A DNA stretch of 64,000 nucleotides, taken from Pohlia nutans. Its lineage: Eukaryota > Streptophyta > Bryopsida > Bryales > Mniaceae. The notes below the pieces were generated by a model. The model was not told the DNA's origin and searched no databases. It saw only the letters and a program-made list of their open reading frames with translations. Location: positions 26,379,811 to 26,443,810 of the forward strand of contig CM040085.1 of the NCBI GenBank assembly GCA_022496805.1, given 5' to 3'. Position 1 is the stretch's first letter; each line of letters begins with the position of its first letter. A program made the translations under genes and the position numbers. Below, piece by piece: positions 46,713 to 58,282 of this stretch.

Positions 46713-47934
46713 AGCTTGCAGGTCATTTTCACTGTCATGAAGACACGCCATTGCTCAGATTGTCACTATAGTGGTCTCCCAGAAGGACAAATCCATGAAC
46801 GCAATTGATGAACAACTTTCACTACTTGCACCACTTTGCTATTAATGTGCGTACAGTAGAGTTATGCGCAAAGTGCTGCCGTCTCCCTAGCTGTGTTTGC
46901 TTTCTGTTATTTAAATTCTGACAGTTTCTTGTAAATCATCTGTAAAGTCCTTTGATTGGTGGTGAGTTAGAGAATCTAAATCGGGTATTAAGGGAAGGTA
47001 GTTCTAGGTTGAAGGAGCTCCACTGACGTGCAAAGAGAGCTTCAACCATTTACTGGTTCTCAAGGAATAGAAGATCACTTGTGCATTTTGAGCGTTTTGC
47101 ATCTATGTAACCTTGATTTCACAAGACAAGGCAAACTTCATGCCTCTCGTAGCACTTTGCGGGTAACTCTAACGTAGATGCAAATTAATAGAAAGTAAAG
47201 ATTTGATAACACAAGTGAAGGACTTGTTGGAACTTGTTGGGTAGAAAAGACGGTCTTATGAATTTTGTTATATGCTATTGTAGGATGATTTTGTAGAATG
47301 TAGATGGTAGTAAATACATCTCATTCAAGAACATTTGACAATTGTTATTTTTATCACGTTTTGTTTATTCAACAATCTAAGCTCTTTCACTAGTAAGAGT
47401 GTGGTCTTTGGGTAACAAGGAATAGTACTAGAGCATGGTGCCTAAAATCACTTAATTGGCATTAGCTTGGTGTCAATAGTGGCCATAGGCATAACATTTT
47501 GGCACTATTCTGTGGTGCTGAAAGATCACATGTTCTACAATGTTAATATTTGTTGCACTTGTATTATTTTTTTCATTAGGCAAACTCCACATGATTTTCT
47601 CTAAATAAGACTTTGTTTCTCTATGACCTAAGTCATTTTCCTTAGAAAAAGACTATATTCCATGCATTTGCTTTTCAAAATGAAATGGAATGTTCCTAAA
47701 AAAATGAATAAAAAGTATGCATAAGGGTAGATTGTAGACAAGTGTCACCTTCAATTTGGTTGCTAAATTTGAAGCATTTGTGGGTCATTTGGGCATTGCA
47801 TGTGATTGGATTTTAGAATAACAGTGATTTGGAAATTACTAAAGTCCTAGTCCTCTTATAGTGGGGTCAAACTTAAGGTTTTTTTTTGGCCATGATAATA
47901 AAACATATTCAATTTATAAATATTCATAGATAAG
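46713..47934. other. PDC 3-prime flank and intergenic DNA
   Basis: No gene was recognised. The PDC 3-prime UTR presumably occupies the first few hundred bases. The remainder is AT-rich and leads into a truncated TTAA element. Confidence 0.45.
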
Positions 47935-48102
47935 ATCTTAATGTTTTCAAAAAATCACAATCTCTTATTTTGAAGATCCATACAGTACAAATGATAGTCA
48001 ACAAGCACAAGAACCAAGAGAAATTTGGATGGATGTAGTCAAGAGAATGGTTGCAATCTGTTCATCGTCCATTATATGGACACAGGCACGTCAAAGGGTT
48101 AA
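47935..48102 (-). mobile_element. truncated A-family TTAA element
   Basis: The right end GGCACGTCAAAGGGTTAA and the preceding GTCCATTATATGGAC hairpin match, in reverse orientation, the left end of the intact A element. Shared blocks include GAAGATCCATAC(A/C)GTACAAATG. Similarity fades near 47935, so about two thirds of the element is missing. Confidence 0.72.
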
Positions 48103-48458
48103 TGTAGTGTACATTTTTGTTAATGTGCACATTTTTGGATAGTAGCCAACCAATGTACTGAGGTTGTTCTGATATTCAACTATTTAAAAGGGCAATGTTC
48201 ATTACAAGGTTTCTGATCCTTTGCTACAATGGCAACATGGGCCTCCACTTGTTGAATTTGCTAGAATGATGCGAAATGTTGAAATTGCTAAAATTGTGAA
48301 AAAATCTTGGAATCCTAATTTAATTAAATCAGAGTGTGATACGACAATACCAATACAGACTTCACTGACATGATTAATTCAAAGGTACACATCTTTTCGA
48401 TTTTGGAATGTACAAAAGAAACCTAAAGTGTAATTGCAAAACGTTCCTCAGCTATATC

Positions 48459-51400
48459 TTAGGTTAAGGACTTTCCAGCCCATTCACGATTTCGTTTCTT
48501 GAATTTGGCCTGCTCTTTGTTGAATTTTTCCTTCCCTTTCTCCAAAAGGGGATCATGCACCACGTACTGGTTTGGATCCTCATTTCTTTCCATGTCATCC
48601 TGCAATATAATTCCAGTTTTTCTCAGCAATAATCCATCCTAGTCTACTACTATCACACCTAGAGTTTCAAACTAGCCATGAAATCAAAAGCAAAGCCAAA
48701 AAGGAAAGCAAATCCATTGAGAATTCAAACAGGCAGTGACCAGCGTTGACGTTATGAAAGTCGTACCTTCTTTGTGGGGTCTTTCTCAAATTTCAGTTCA
48801 TGAGTCAACCAATTCTCATCGTCAGCATCCGTTCCTTTTGCCTCCTTCATTATCGATTGTCCCAGTTTGGACTTGAATTGGTTCAACTTTGCTAATGTCT
48901 ACAACATGTGCATGCCAACACAGTCCTCATAAGTCACATAATTTCACAGCATGAAATTTATCGTTTCAAATGCCAAAAGAATTATATCTTGCATCATGAG
49001 AATGAGACGAATGCACAGATATCTGGAAACTCATAGATTTACGTGTTCCAGCTTTCTACCATTAGTGCATCCATATTAACAGGTACTCCTCTATCTGGAA
49101 ATAACTGTCCTATTTTTTGGCATTTTTGGCCCCAAAATAATTGTCCTATGCTTTATACCTCAAACGTGAGTCCTATCCACTTCAAACGGGACCATTTTGC
49201 AACTCATAAGATTTTCAATTTGGGTTTTATCATGAATTTTTAGAATTCTGAATTACAACTCATAAGATTTTCAGAATTCAAATGAATTTAAATCTTATGA
49301 GTTGCAATTCAGAAATCATGGCTTTTCGACTCAGACGGATTTTTGGGGGAAAAACAGCATTAAGTTGATTTTAAAAATAAAATAGGACAGTTATTTCCGG
49401 ACAGAGGAAGTACACATACACTATCTATCAACCACTTCTCTTCTTCATTGCTCCTAAACCTAACAAGGTGCAGCATACTGATTATATCATCATCTTGAGA
49501 GCAGAAACATACCGCACCCTCCCGTGATCCCTGAAGACGCTTCTTTTGCTTGAATCTTGCACGTTGTTGCTCCAAAGGAGTGAGCAGTTGGACATCGGCA
49601 TCTACATTTGCAGCCAGAGCTGCTCGTGCTTCTGAACCCAGTCCCTTCTTCAAGCTCAATTTCTCTTTTCTTCCCTCTTTCTCGTCATCTGAATCATCAT
49701 CCACTACTCTTCTGGTATCCCTGATTGAGAGCAGTTAACTCTCCATTAGTTTATGTCGCAACAAACACGACTGATAGAAGTATGACACCATGAAAAGTTA
49801 TTTGAAACTTTTACTCTCCCACGTCATCCAGATTGCAAGGACTCATAATAATAACGCGGGTCTAATAGACCATCGTGAATGGAGAGTCTGCTGGGGGTAG
49901 TTCGTCTATCTGTGCCTCAGGGGCATGGGTAAAGGACTCAGATCTTACCTTGGGACGGGAGCTTCCTTTTTGACAATTGAATCGCCTTGCTTTTCTGCTG
50001 ATAACATTAGCAAACATCAATGTGAGAGCTTGCAGACTGAGTAAAAAATTTAGTAAATTGATGCAAATATATAATACGCAGAAGTGATGTAAAGGCTCTA
50101 GTAACTACTCGCATCACATACCTTTTTTCTTATTGCTACCACCAGCTCCCTTTAAATCAGACAACCTTGCTCGCTTCTCCAGTACTTTCTTTCGCATGGA
50201 CGCCTCAAAGTCACCCTCATCTTCACTGCTCTCACCCTCCACGGTGTTACTAGGTTTCCGATCAGCATCATCAACATTGTCTTTCTTTGATAAAGCTTGC
50301 CTGACTGCAGTCTGTACACCTTTCACCCTGCGAGCTTCCACTGGATCCTGAAACCAGAGACAGAATCTTCGCATGAGCTAGTGTCAATAAAAGGCTGCTG
50401 AAATCAATGCCGGAATCAAAACGCAGGTCCGTCTATAGAAATGAGGCTCCAGATTACACTTAAAGCAGGGAGGAACTAGATTTCTAACCATCTCTGCTGA
50501 GTCGTCCACCGGATCCTTCAGCAGTCGTGGATCTTGAAGCACGTCATGGCTGCTTTTGATTTTCGCTTTCACAGTCTCCACAACCTGTTCTTCAGCCTCA
50601 GCCTCCTCTCCGAAAGACAGCAAGTTCAACTTCCTGTATTCATCACAAATTACAGCTGTTTAGATAGAAGCAATCATGATAAGACCAAATGCATCCTGAC
50701 CCTCCAAATTAATGACATTTTGAACCCAGAAGCGACAAGAATAGATTGACAGTAGAAGAATATGTTCAGAGGGATCTTCAAAGTGTTGACCACGTACTTC
50801 TTAGGTTTCGTAGTTGGTTTCTGAGGCTTGTCATCAGGAGTCTCTTGCTTCAACTTCAGATTCCTGGGTACTACGTCATCAAAAGGATTCCACAGCACCT
50901 GGAACCATCATCCATGTGACGGTTCACTGTCAAGCACACCATCCATCCATGCAGCAACAACACCCTGTCAAACGTTCCCTCAGCTACTTAAATGTGCTCC
51001 CACATTTACAAACCGTGTCAAAACAAACCCTTTGCTTTCCTACAAGTGAACCCAGGATGACAAAAGTAATGTATTTTGTGCAAATCCTGACGAGTTGAAT
51101 ATGATTACCTCCACAGAGTTGATGATGGGTGGGTCAACTGGACGATCATCCCTGTCTGTTTCCAAGTCTCCAATCTTCATCAAGTTGTAAACTGTGTCAC
51201 CGGTAATCTGGCATAAAGATGCGAATTCAGTTTTAGAACGGTGTTCATGACCATAATAATCAGGAAAGGTATACATTTGTCCAGACAGAAAACATATCTC
51301 AGCCATATTTTAAGAAAATCTAGCAGTGCAATTGATCAAAAATTGGAAGGTTGTCCTTAAGAACTTTAAACTTTCACGCAGTCAAGAAATTTAGCAATGC

Positions 51401-52866
51401 ATGAAAAAATGAAACGAATGCCTACATTTTTGCAAGTAGTCTAGTCATGAAAACCGTTTTGGGAAGAGCTCCCAAAACCATCAGCCCACAAAATGATCGA
51501 CAAGACAAACCCCTTAGCCTCATCATTTTTCAATGTCTTGTCATCTTATCACATCGTATTCTCATATACGCATGGCCATACAAACCCATCCTCTAACAGC
51601 AATACTGATAGCTTACCTTTCCAAAGATGGTGTTCTTCTTGTCAAGCCAATCGCAACGGTCAAAGGTAATGAAGAACTGACTATTGTTGGAATGAGGAGT
51701 TCCGGCATTAGCACAAGCAACCACACCTCTGTGATTGAACCGCAAACGGGAATGAATCTCGTCAGAGAAAGGCCCTCCATAGATGGTATCTCCACCTGCT
51801 CAAAAAGATACAATCACAATAACAAAAGATTTAGGGTTTGGAAAATAGGTCTGACAACACACGCAAAATTCAATTCCAACTGTGTTTCAACTAAATCTGG
51901 ACTTACTTTTTCCAGATTGCTATAGTAGGGAGGTACAATGCAATGTAAATTGATGATAGTACGCATTTTTGGACAGTTCACCTGCTGAAATTACTATGAC
52001 GGATAGCTGGCTCCCAATGCAGAATTGTTTAAATTTCAAAGCACGACTCACAGCATCTCTTTAGACTAATTTTCACCTACTTAGACATGGTTTTGGTTCC
52101 TACAAAGAATGAGGAGGCCTCTCTATTCAAAATTGCTTAATTAGCTTGGGGATGGAGATGACTCTCTATGTTCAGCTGCGGAGAATTGCACTCACTCTCC
52201 AAAAACTAAGAATGAGTTTATTTTAACAATTAAAGGACCAAGGATTCACAGTTTTAAAATGACAAATTCAATTGATCTTATTGTGAAAAATATAATTCAG
52301 ATGGGACCAAAATTTATATCACTAGAACTGGTGAAGATCATTGCATGTATTGGTCAAAAACAAATAAATTCGAACAAGAGGAAGTCCAAATAGGACCTAC
52401 CCAAAAATGTTAAAATAATGGTCACCGTGGACGCTTACGGGTTAACAAAATAGTTGAAACACAGTTGTCACCAAACACCTCAAGAGATTGTTTCGGCGAG
52501 TAAGTTTGCAAAATCAATATATGAATTACTTGCCTGTTCCAGTTCCTGTGGGATCTCCTCCTTGCACCATAAAAGTCTTGATAAGACGATGGAAGGTAGT
52601 TCCATTGTAGTAGCCGTCCACACACAACTGAACGAAATTGCGAACCTGAAGCAATCAAATCGATTAGAGAAAACCCTAATTCCTCTCCCGCAACCACAAA
52701 AGCCCTCCCGAGCACAGCTTAACACAACGGAAAAAGTTTCATAGCTGACGATGAGTACCGCTTTCGGAGCTTCCTTGGGCCAAAGCTCGATGTCAAGCGG
52801 CCCCGCCGTGGTGTTCAGCACCACCTTCCCTTTCGTGGGCGGCTCCAACACATACACCGACGACAT
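48459..52866 (-). CDS. CWC27: CWC27-type spliceosomal cyclophilin (peptidyl-prolyl isomerase, CYP57-like)
   Basis: Eleven exons on the minus strand join in frame: 52866-52759, 52645-52534, 51795-51617, 51207-51109, 50898-50798, 50633-50489, 50347-50122, 49997-49949, 49720-49513, 48898-48767 and 48599-48459. The product is 499 residues, typical for the family. Residues 1-170 form a cyclophilin domain: [38 protein letters not shown] (R56), [23 protein letters not shown] (W123). The tail is charged, with [14 protein letters not shown], acidic SSEDEGDFE and the conserved end [23 protein letters not shown]27 joins the activated spliceosome in the nucleus. Intron 2 (51796-52533) has a GC donor in the strong context ACAG|GCAAGT; the others are GT-AG. 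Active-site Arg and Trp are both present. The human protein, as I recall, has Glu in place of the Trp. Intron 9 holds a Stowaway-like MITE, and intron 2 a possible TTAA element. Confidence 0.96.
49084..49412. mobile_element. Stowaway-like MITE inside a CWC27 intron
   Basis: The left end is TA followed by CTCCTCTATCTGGAAATAAC, then TGTCCTATTTT. The right end, reversed, is TA followed by CTTCCTCTGTCCGGAAATAA, then CTGTCCTATTTT. The ~32-bp inverted ends, flanking TA and the CTCCCTC-like start fit plant Tc1/mariner Stowaway MITEs. The interior contains further inverted words (AACTCATAAGATTT / AAATCTTATGAGTT). Length is 329 bp. It lies wholly within the intron between exons 9 and 10. Confidence 0.82.
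52222..52445. mobile_element. possible TTAA element inside CWC27 intron 2
   Basis: The right end GGACGCTTACGGGTTAA (52429-52445) resembles the right end of element O. A plausible left end is TTAACAATTAAAGGACCAAG at 52222, which would give about 224 bp. No second copy exists in the window and the left end is a guess. Confidence 0.35.
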
Positions 52867-53180
52867 GGCTGGAAAGCCACACGCACCTTCACATACCAAT
52901 CTTCCAAATGCAGGCAACCTGCGCCAAAAACCTAAAAACCGAAATGCAAAACCAAAACAAGTCACGACAAACGCGAAGGCAAAGCAGACACGAAGAGTTC
53001 AACAACCGTGAGCGAGGAAGATGACGATTCCGGTCGGAACTGACTGATGAAATTGGACTTCATCTGGTACTTCTACATTCATCCATCAGGGTTTAAGGGT
53101 TTATGTTTCATAAATCATGTCTGCTACAGTTTATGTGTCAGGAATTTCTCAATGTGCTTATGAGCTCCTCCTGGCTTTTG

Positions 53181-54145
53181 TACAGTCAGGTCTAATATGC
53201 TTACGAATTCCCTTGTACAGAAAAAAAATTGAGAAACTTTGAACAATGCGTGTGTACTAAAAAATGATCCGATTTGGAAAAAATGATCCGATTTGGAAAC
53301 CGTAAAGTGCATTGCATTCACATTGGAGTGTACTACAATATCATTACAAATTTACACATATATTAGTGAAATTCATACAAAAAGTTAAAAATATTATATA
53401 CACTATCTACTATTGAGTGCTCTCACCCTTTGCTTCAATTACGGTGTCCATTCTAGCAAGCATATTTGAAATGAGCGCTTAAAATTGTTCTTGAGATACT
53501 TGAACCCATACTTGTTGAATGATTTGTATCATTTCATCTTTGTCCTTCATAATCTTTTTGATTCCATGGGCTTGTCTCCAATCATCAAGGTACCTACTAC
53601 GGTTTATTGGAGCACCATCCTCCATCAATGTGAGTTGAATAGGTCTATCATGCATAAAATAGAAGTCGATCAATGTATTTTCATAAATAAGTTCTACAAA
53701 ATCAATTACTGATTGTTTAGTTGAAGGAATGATGACAAGTGGACTTTTGTCAAAACCCGTCAAAGCCCCTACACCATTACCAAAAAAATAATTACAAAGG
53801 AGACAGAGGAAATGATACAAATCATTCAACAAGTATGGACTCAAGTATCGCAAGAACAATTTTAAACGCTCATTTCAAATTTGCTTGCTAGAATGGACAC
53901 TGTAATTGAAGCAAAGGGTGAGAGTACTCAATGGTAGATAGTGTATATAATATTTTTAACTTTTTGTATGATTTTCACTAATACATGTGTAAATTTGTAA
54001 TGATATTGTAGTACACTCCAATGTGAATGCAATGCACTTTACAGTTTCCAAATCGGATCATTTTTTAGTACGCAAACATTGTTCAAAGTTTCTAAAAAAA
54101 ATTTCCTACAAAGGGGAATTCGTAAGCATATTAGACCTGACTGTA
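53181..54145 (-). mobile_element. palindromic Tc1/mariner-family relic with transposase remnants
   Basis: The ends are TA-CAGTCAGGTCTAATATGC and the exact inverse GCATATTAGACCTGACTG-TA, with TA target duplication, 965 bp apart. The inverted arms extend about 350-400 bp each. The minus strand keeps part of a DDE transposase: LTLMEDGAPINRSRYLDDWR followed by QAHGIKKI. The usual SPDLNPIE segment with the last catalytic acid is missing. C-terminal pieces follow: DEMIQIIQQVWVQVSQEQF, then in another frame ARMDTVIEAKGESTQ. The right arm carries an antisense copy of the same C-terminal coding part, so the palindrome probably arose by aberrant transposition that duplicated one end. It cannot encode an active enzyme. 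Confidence 0.85.
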
Positions 54146-56154
54146 CACCTTCCCATTTGGTTGCCCTTACCTCCACCTTCCTGTGAGAAAGGATAGCTAC
54201 TGATTGTTTTGTGGATGAACATTTGGAATATTCTACATATACATATTTTCTCTGAGGCTGAGGCAGTTTGCATAAAGGTTATTGAATGTTATGTATTTGT
54301 AATTGATTTTGGTGAACAATCATAAAAACCTGGAGTTTTATTATTTGTTATTAGTTATTACTACTACTCCTAATTGATATTGGTGAGCTATTATGGGTTT
54401 AGGTGTACAATTATCAATGCATGAATTGTAGGGAACATCCAATATCCAAGGCAACATTCCAAACATTTCTTGCATACATGACCTCTTATTTGTAACCCAT
54501 AAAGGACCCTTGTACATATGGAACATTGTATTTTATTCCTAATCAAATTGCTTTACAAAATGTATTGTCCAAAAATGGACCATTGAAATGTAATCCAAAA
54601 ATAATGCCAGAACCTATCAAAAAGGGTGTAATGCAAGGGTAATATTGCTACATTTTGAATGAATATATCACATTTCATCCATAATTACATGTTTTCATCT
54701 AGATCGTGGATGTAAAGAGACTCATCATTTTAATGAAGAACTCGACTTGCACTGCCTAAAAATATTGAAAAAAAAAAGAATCACTGCTTGTTGGCTCAAG
54801 AATGTTATAGAATATCGTAGGCGAATAGCAGTTCTGACACAAATTAATTCAAAATCACAAGAATATTCCACGAGTCGCTTTTTGATTGATTGTTTCATCT
54901 GAAAGATTCGACACGGTAGGCCGAAAAGTTGACGTCATTTCCCAAGAGTGTGAGAACTGGTGAGTATTTTATGTTTCAGAAGTAGAGTAAAGTGTAACGG
55001 TAATGCTGCGAACCCTAGCTCAGTCTGTGGCTTGGCTACAGGGCTCTGGGAACATAAGCCAGAGTGTTCCTTCACATTTTTCTTCTGCTCTTTCTGCACT
55101 TGCTGGGAGTGATGATCCGGCGCTGGTTTAGGTTTTTGGGGCCCAGTAGCACGGTGCATTAGGGTTTCAGTTGCGCCATGCAATGGGAGTTCTTGTCACG
55201 AGCTGTTTCCAGATGTTAGATGATTTTTCTCCTCATGATTTTTCATCATTAAGGCAAATAGAAATGGAACGACTGATTGATGTTATATACCACTTCAGTT
55301 CTTGGTTTACGGGCTAATATTATATTGCCCGTTTGCTCAAGTTTTGGAGGTCCCTTCCTGGATGAGATCCCTGCCGGCCTCTTGCATTTCTGTGCAGGCG
55401 AAGGCTACATTGTCTTCATCAAGCAGATAATCGCACAGGCAGGGGACGTTTTGTGTCCTTTATGTGTATGCGACTTGCTTGTTACTTGCTGGATCGGAGG
55501 AGCTATGTGTTAATCTATGAAGAATCAAAGTACTTTCCGCAGCGATCTTGGAGAGGGGTAATCACTGGGAAGTAAACATTACTGCCAACCTGCTGTTTAT
55601 AGCAAGTTTTGCAATGTAGCAAGTGATTACCAAGAAGTTCCCATCATTCTTGTACTCATTACTGCCTGGTAATATGGTTGTGTTACATAACATTGTGTCG
55701 TGCTCAAATCAAGTGGATTCCAGTGTGCAGTCGAGTCACATTGACCGGTGACTGCAGTAGCTCGGAGCTTCACCTATGCACAGACTTGCTCGTGCAATCT
55801 TTTTGACGGGGTCAGGCCTTGAATTTCTCTTGAGGCTTGATGAATAGTTTTGCCATCACTGTGTGGGTGAAGCAGGAGAAGAGTTGAAATTCTGGATCTG
55901 TGACGGAATGGAGTAGCTGTTCCCAGTACCTTTTTTTGTAACCTTGAAGCTGCTTTTGGTTGTTTTTTTCCTCAAATTTTTTACATTCACTTCTTGTTTT
56001 TTTTGTTTTGTTTTTTTTTCTCCAATTATTCTTGGAAGGCCTGGGAATGACTGGGAAATGTAATATCCCCAAACCCATTTGCCTCTCGTTGAGTGGATTC
56101 AATAATGGAGTCGGCTTAGTATTTATAAAAGATGGAAGAGTGGGAAAGGGCATG
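54146..56154. other. intergenic DNA without recognised genes
   Basis: An 82-codon minus-strand frame (54935-55183), a 78-codon plus-strand frame (55277-55513) and a 123-codon minus-strand frame (55812-56183) show no motif. ATTAGGGTTT and TTTAGGTTTTT near 55120-55165 resemble teloboxes found in plant promoters, but no downstream gene was identified. Confidence 0.4.
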
Positions 56155-56202
56155 TGAGACGGGAGGGTTGCGGTTCGCCGCACTCTTCTGGGGACACTAG
56201 AT

Positions 56203-56276
56203 GCTTCTATAGCTCAGTTGGCTAGAGCACCCGTTTAGTAAGCGGGAGGTCCTGAGTTCAACTCTCAGTGGAAGCA
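56203..56276 (+). tRNA. trnT-AGU: tRNA-Thr (anticodon AGT)
   Basis: All four arms fold by eye. The acceptor is GCTTCTA with TGGAAGC (one T-G pair) and discriminator A. The D stem is GCTC/GAGC. The anticodon stem is CCCGT/GCGGG with loop TTAGTAA, anticodon AGT. The T stem is CTGAG/CTCAG with loop TTCAACT. Internal A-box and B-box promoter sequences are intact. Length is 74 nt, no intron. It resembles nuclear plant tRNA-Thr. Confidence 0.95.
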
Positions 56277-56330
56277 TGAACGGTGGGGTTGGTTTCCTTT
56301 CCCCCGATTGAGGAGTTGCCCCTATCCGTT

Positions 56331-56362
56331 ACCATAGCTCAGTTGGTTGAGCTTTCATGCGC
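56331..56362 (+). pseudogene. tRNA-derived 5-prime fragment
   Basis: ACCATAGCTCAGTTGGTTGAGC matches the D-arm and A-box region of a tRNA, but no anticodon or T arm follows in register. It is probably a truncated tRNA copy. Confidence 0.5.
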
Positions 56363-56453
56363 GGGCTTAGGCTGTCTTTGACCCTGGCTCTCAGGAAGCC
56401 TGCACGGTGCATCTGCCGTGTTGGATGTTTCTTTTGTTACTTTAACCCGAAGC

Positions 56454-56537
56454 GGGATTTTAGCTCAGTTGGTAGAGCGGAGGACTGTAGTTGTCGCAGA
56501 GATCCTTAGGTCACTGGTTCGAATCCGGTTGGTCGGA
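56454..56537 (+). pseudogene. tRNA-Tyr (GTA) copy with intron and broken acceptor stem
   Basis: The D arm (TAGCTCAGTTGGTAGAGC), anticodon arm (GGACTGTAG...ATCC, anticodon GTA), an 11-bp intron TTGTCGCAGAG, the T arm (ACTGG TTCGAAT CCGGT) and the 3-prime acceptor TGGTCGG-A are intact and typical of plant tRNA-Tyr. The 5-prime acceptor reads GGGATTT where CCGACCA would be needed, so the acceptor cannot pair. I infer a pseudogene made by a 5-prime junction. The missing CCGACCA occurs on its own at 56707. Confidence 0.78.
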
Positions 56538-56706
56538 TAGCATTGCTTTTGCTTTTTGCTAATTCTCATGGTTAGCTGTGGATTGTGGATATCTGCCACT
56601 TTTCTGTAATTCAATCTGCACTCTTCTAGAAGAAATTGGATATGGCCTCGATACTTGAGTAATGTAATCTATGAGTGTCTTTCTCCGTGATGTGGCGTGT
56701 ATCTCT

Positions 56707-56738
56707 CCGACCATAGCTCAGTTGGTCGGAGCATGCTC
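56707..56738 (+). pseudogene. tRNA-Tyr-like 5-prime half
   Basis: CCGACCATAGCTCAGTTGGT carries an acceptor strand that is complementary to the 3-prime end of the tRNA-Tyr copy at 56454-56537, plus a D arm. The sequence then departs from a tRNA. The two pieces look like complementary halves separated during block duplication. Confidence 0.6.
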
Positions 56739-57716
56739 GTATAATTGTCATAGCTTTTTCCTAATTGTCATAGTAAGCTGTGGATTGTGTTTTTTTATCT
56801 GTCATTCAATCTGCAAACTTGCAGAAGGAATTGGATATGAGCACGATGCTTGAGGAAGATAACCTATGACTGCGCGCATAGAATATGGTCATGGCGATAT
56901 CAACGTGAAGGTGATCATACTGGTTGGGTACAGCATATTTTGGACACAAATTTACAATTTGAGGTAATGCCGTCATGTGTTTCTTGTAGTTTAACGGAGA
57001 TATTCTTAATTCCTCTGTATTTCCATCGCTGCCCTTTTTGTGGGATGTCGAGATGAAGCTGGCTTTTTGAGAACTACACCTCTTCGTTAGATATCTGTAG
57101 CTTATAAGCTAGCTTTCCATAGGGTTAGCTAGCTTTGACACTCCAGACTCGCATCTGTGGAGTTGTTGATTTTCTTCGATGGTCCCACCTCCGAAGCCTT
57201 GTCCTTGCAATCTAAATGAGCAAGATGTTTGCAAGGGCTTGTAATTAGTTTCCAGATCAGGGCTGGCATTTCAGTTCTCATCTATTATTTTCTGTCCGTT
57301 TAGCTAATATTATTCGTTTCATTGCAAGAGCAGATCAGTCAACCATGCTTAAATTTCACTGTCGGTAATTAGGAGCTCCAGCTCTCCTACTTGGGCTTTG
57401 GTTTTGGTGGGGTGCAGATTAGGGTTGAGTGAGATGCCCAGGGTACAACGCAGGAATTGCTGGGCTTTTCTATCAACAAGCCCAGAATTCTGTTTACTCC
57501 GGCCTGAACGAAGCCAGATTTTCAAGTTGAAAGTAAGGTCCTTTAGTTACCTTGTCATTGCAGTCTGTCTCTCTGCTAATTAAATAACTGAAGAAAGAAA
57601 CGGTTGACGACGTAATTTCCACAACTGAGGGATGGTGGAAGATAAAGTGTGACTGTTGACAGCTGGACGTGTGAGGGGAGGGTTGTGATTCTCCGCATTC
57701 TCTTGGGACATGCGAT

Positions 57717-57769
57717 GCTTCTATAGCTCAGTTGGTTAAAGCACCCGTTTAGTAAGCGGGAGCTCCTGT
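57717..57769 (+). pseudogene. truncated tRNA-Thr (AGT) copy
   Basis: It is nearly identical to the 5-prime two thirds of the intact tRNA-Thr (same CCCGTTTAGTAAGCGGG anticodon arm). It stops within the variable region, where the repeat segment TCTGCCATTTTCTGT begins. T arm and acceptor 3-prime strand are missing. Confidence 0.85.
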
Positions 57770-58282
57770 GGAATGTGGGTATCTGCCATTTTCTGTCATT
57801 CAATCTGGACATTTCGCACCATTGCAGAAGGAATTGCATATGAGCTCGATGCTTGAGGAAAATAACCTATGACCCTGCGTGCATAGAATATGGTTATGGC
57901 GATGGTAACGTGAAGGTGATCATACCAGTTGGGAAGAACACAACGTGTTGGGATACGTGCCTACGCTGCTTTTGAAGGCTCTCCGTTTTATTTTATATTC
58001 TTTTCAATTTCAGGTATGCCGTCATGTGTTTCTTGCAGTTCAACGGAGATCTGTATTTCCAGGAGGGTAGTCCTTTACCACTGCTGCCCCTTTTTGTGGG
58101 ATGTCGAGATGAAGCTGCATTTTTTAGAACTGCACCTCGAGGTTAAATATCTGCAGTTTATAAGCTAAGTTTACCTTGTCTTTGCAGTCTATCTGCTGAA
58201 TAACTGACGGATGAAACGGTCGAAGACGCAGTTCTCACAACTGAGGGATGATCGAAGATAACGTGTGACTGTTTGCAGCGAA

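Larger units (their letters stand above)
56155..58282. repeat. duplicated block carrying tRNA copies
   Basis: Four segments recur in order. The GGGAGGGTTG to tRNA-Thr segment lies at 56155-56276 and 57665-57769. A TCTGCCA-TTTTCTGT-ATTCAATCTG segment lies at 56575-56675, 56774-56935 and 57769-57950. A GCCGTCATGTGTTTCTTG segment lies at 56969-57112 and 58017-58170. A CACAACTGAGGGATG segment lies at 57563-57660 and 58186-58282. The second block is a shortened copy of the first. Each tRNA-like copy sits inside this arrangement. Confidence 0.8.
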
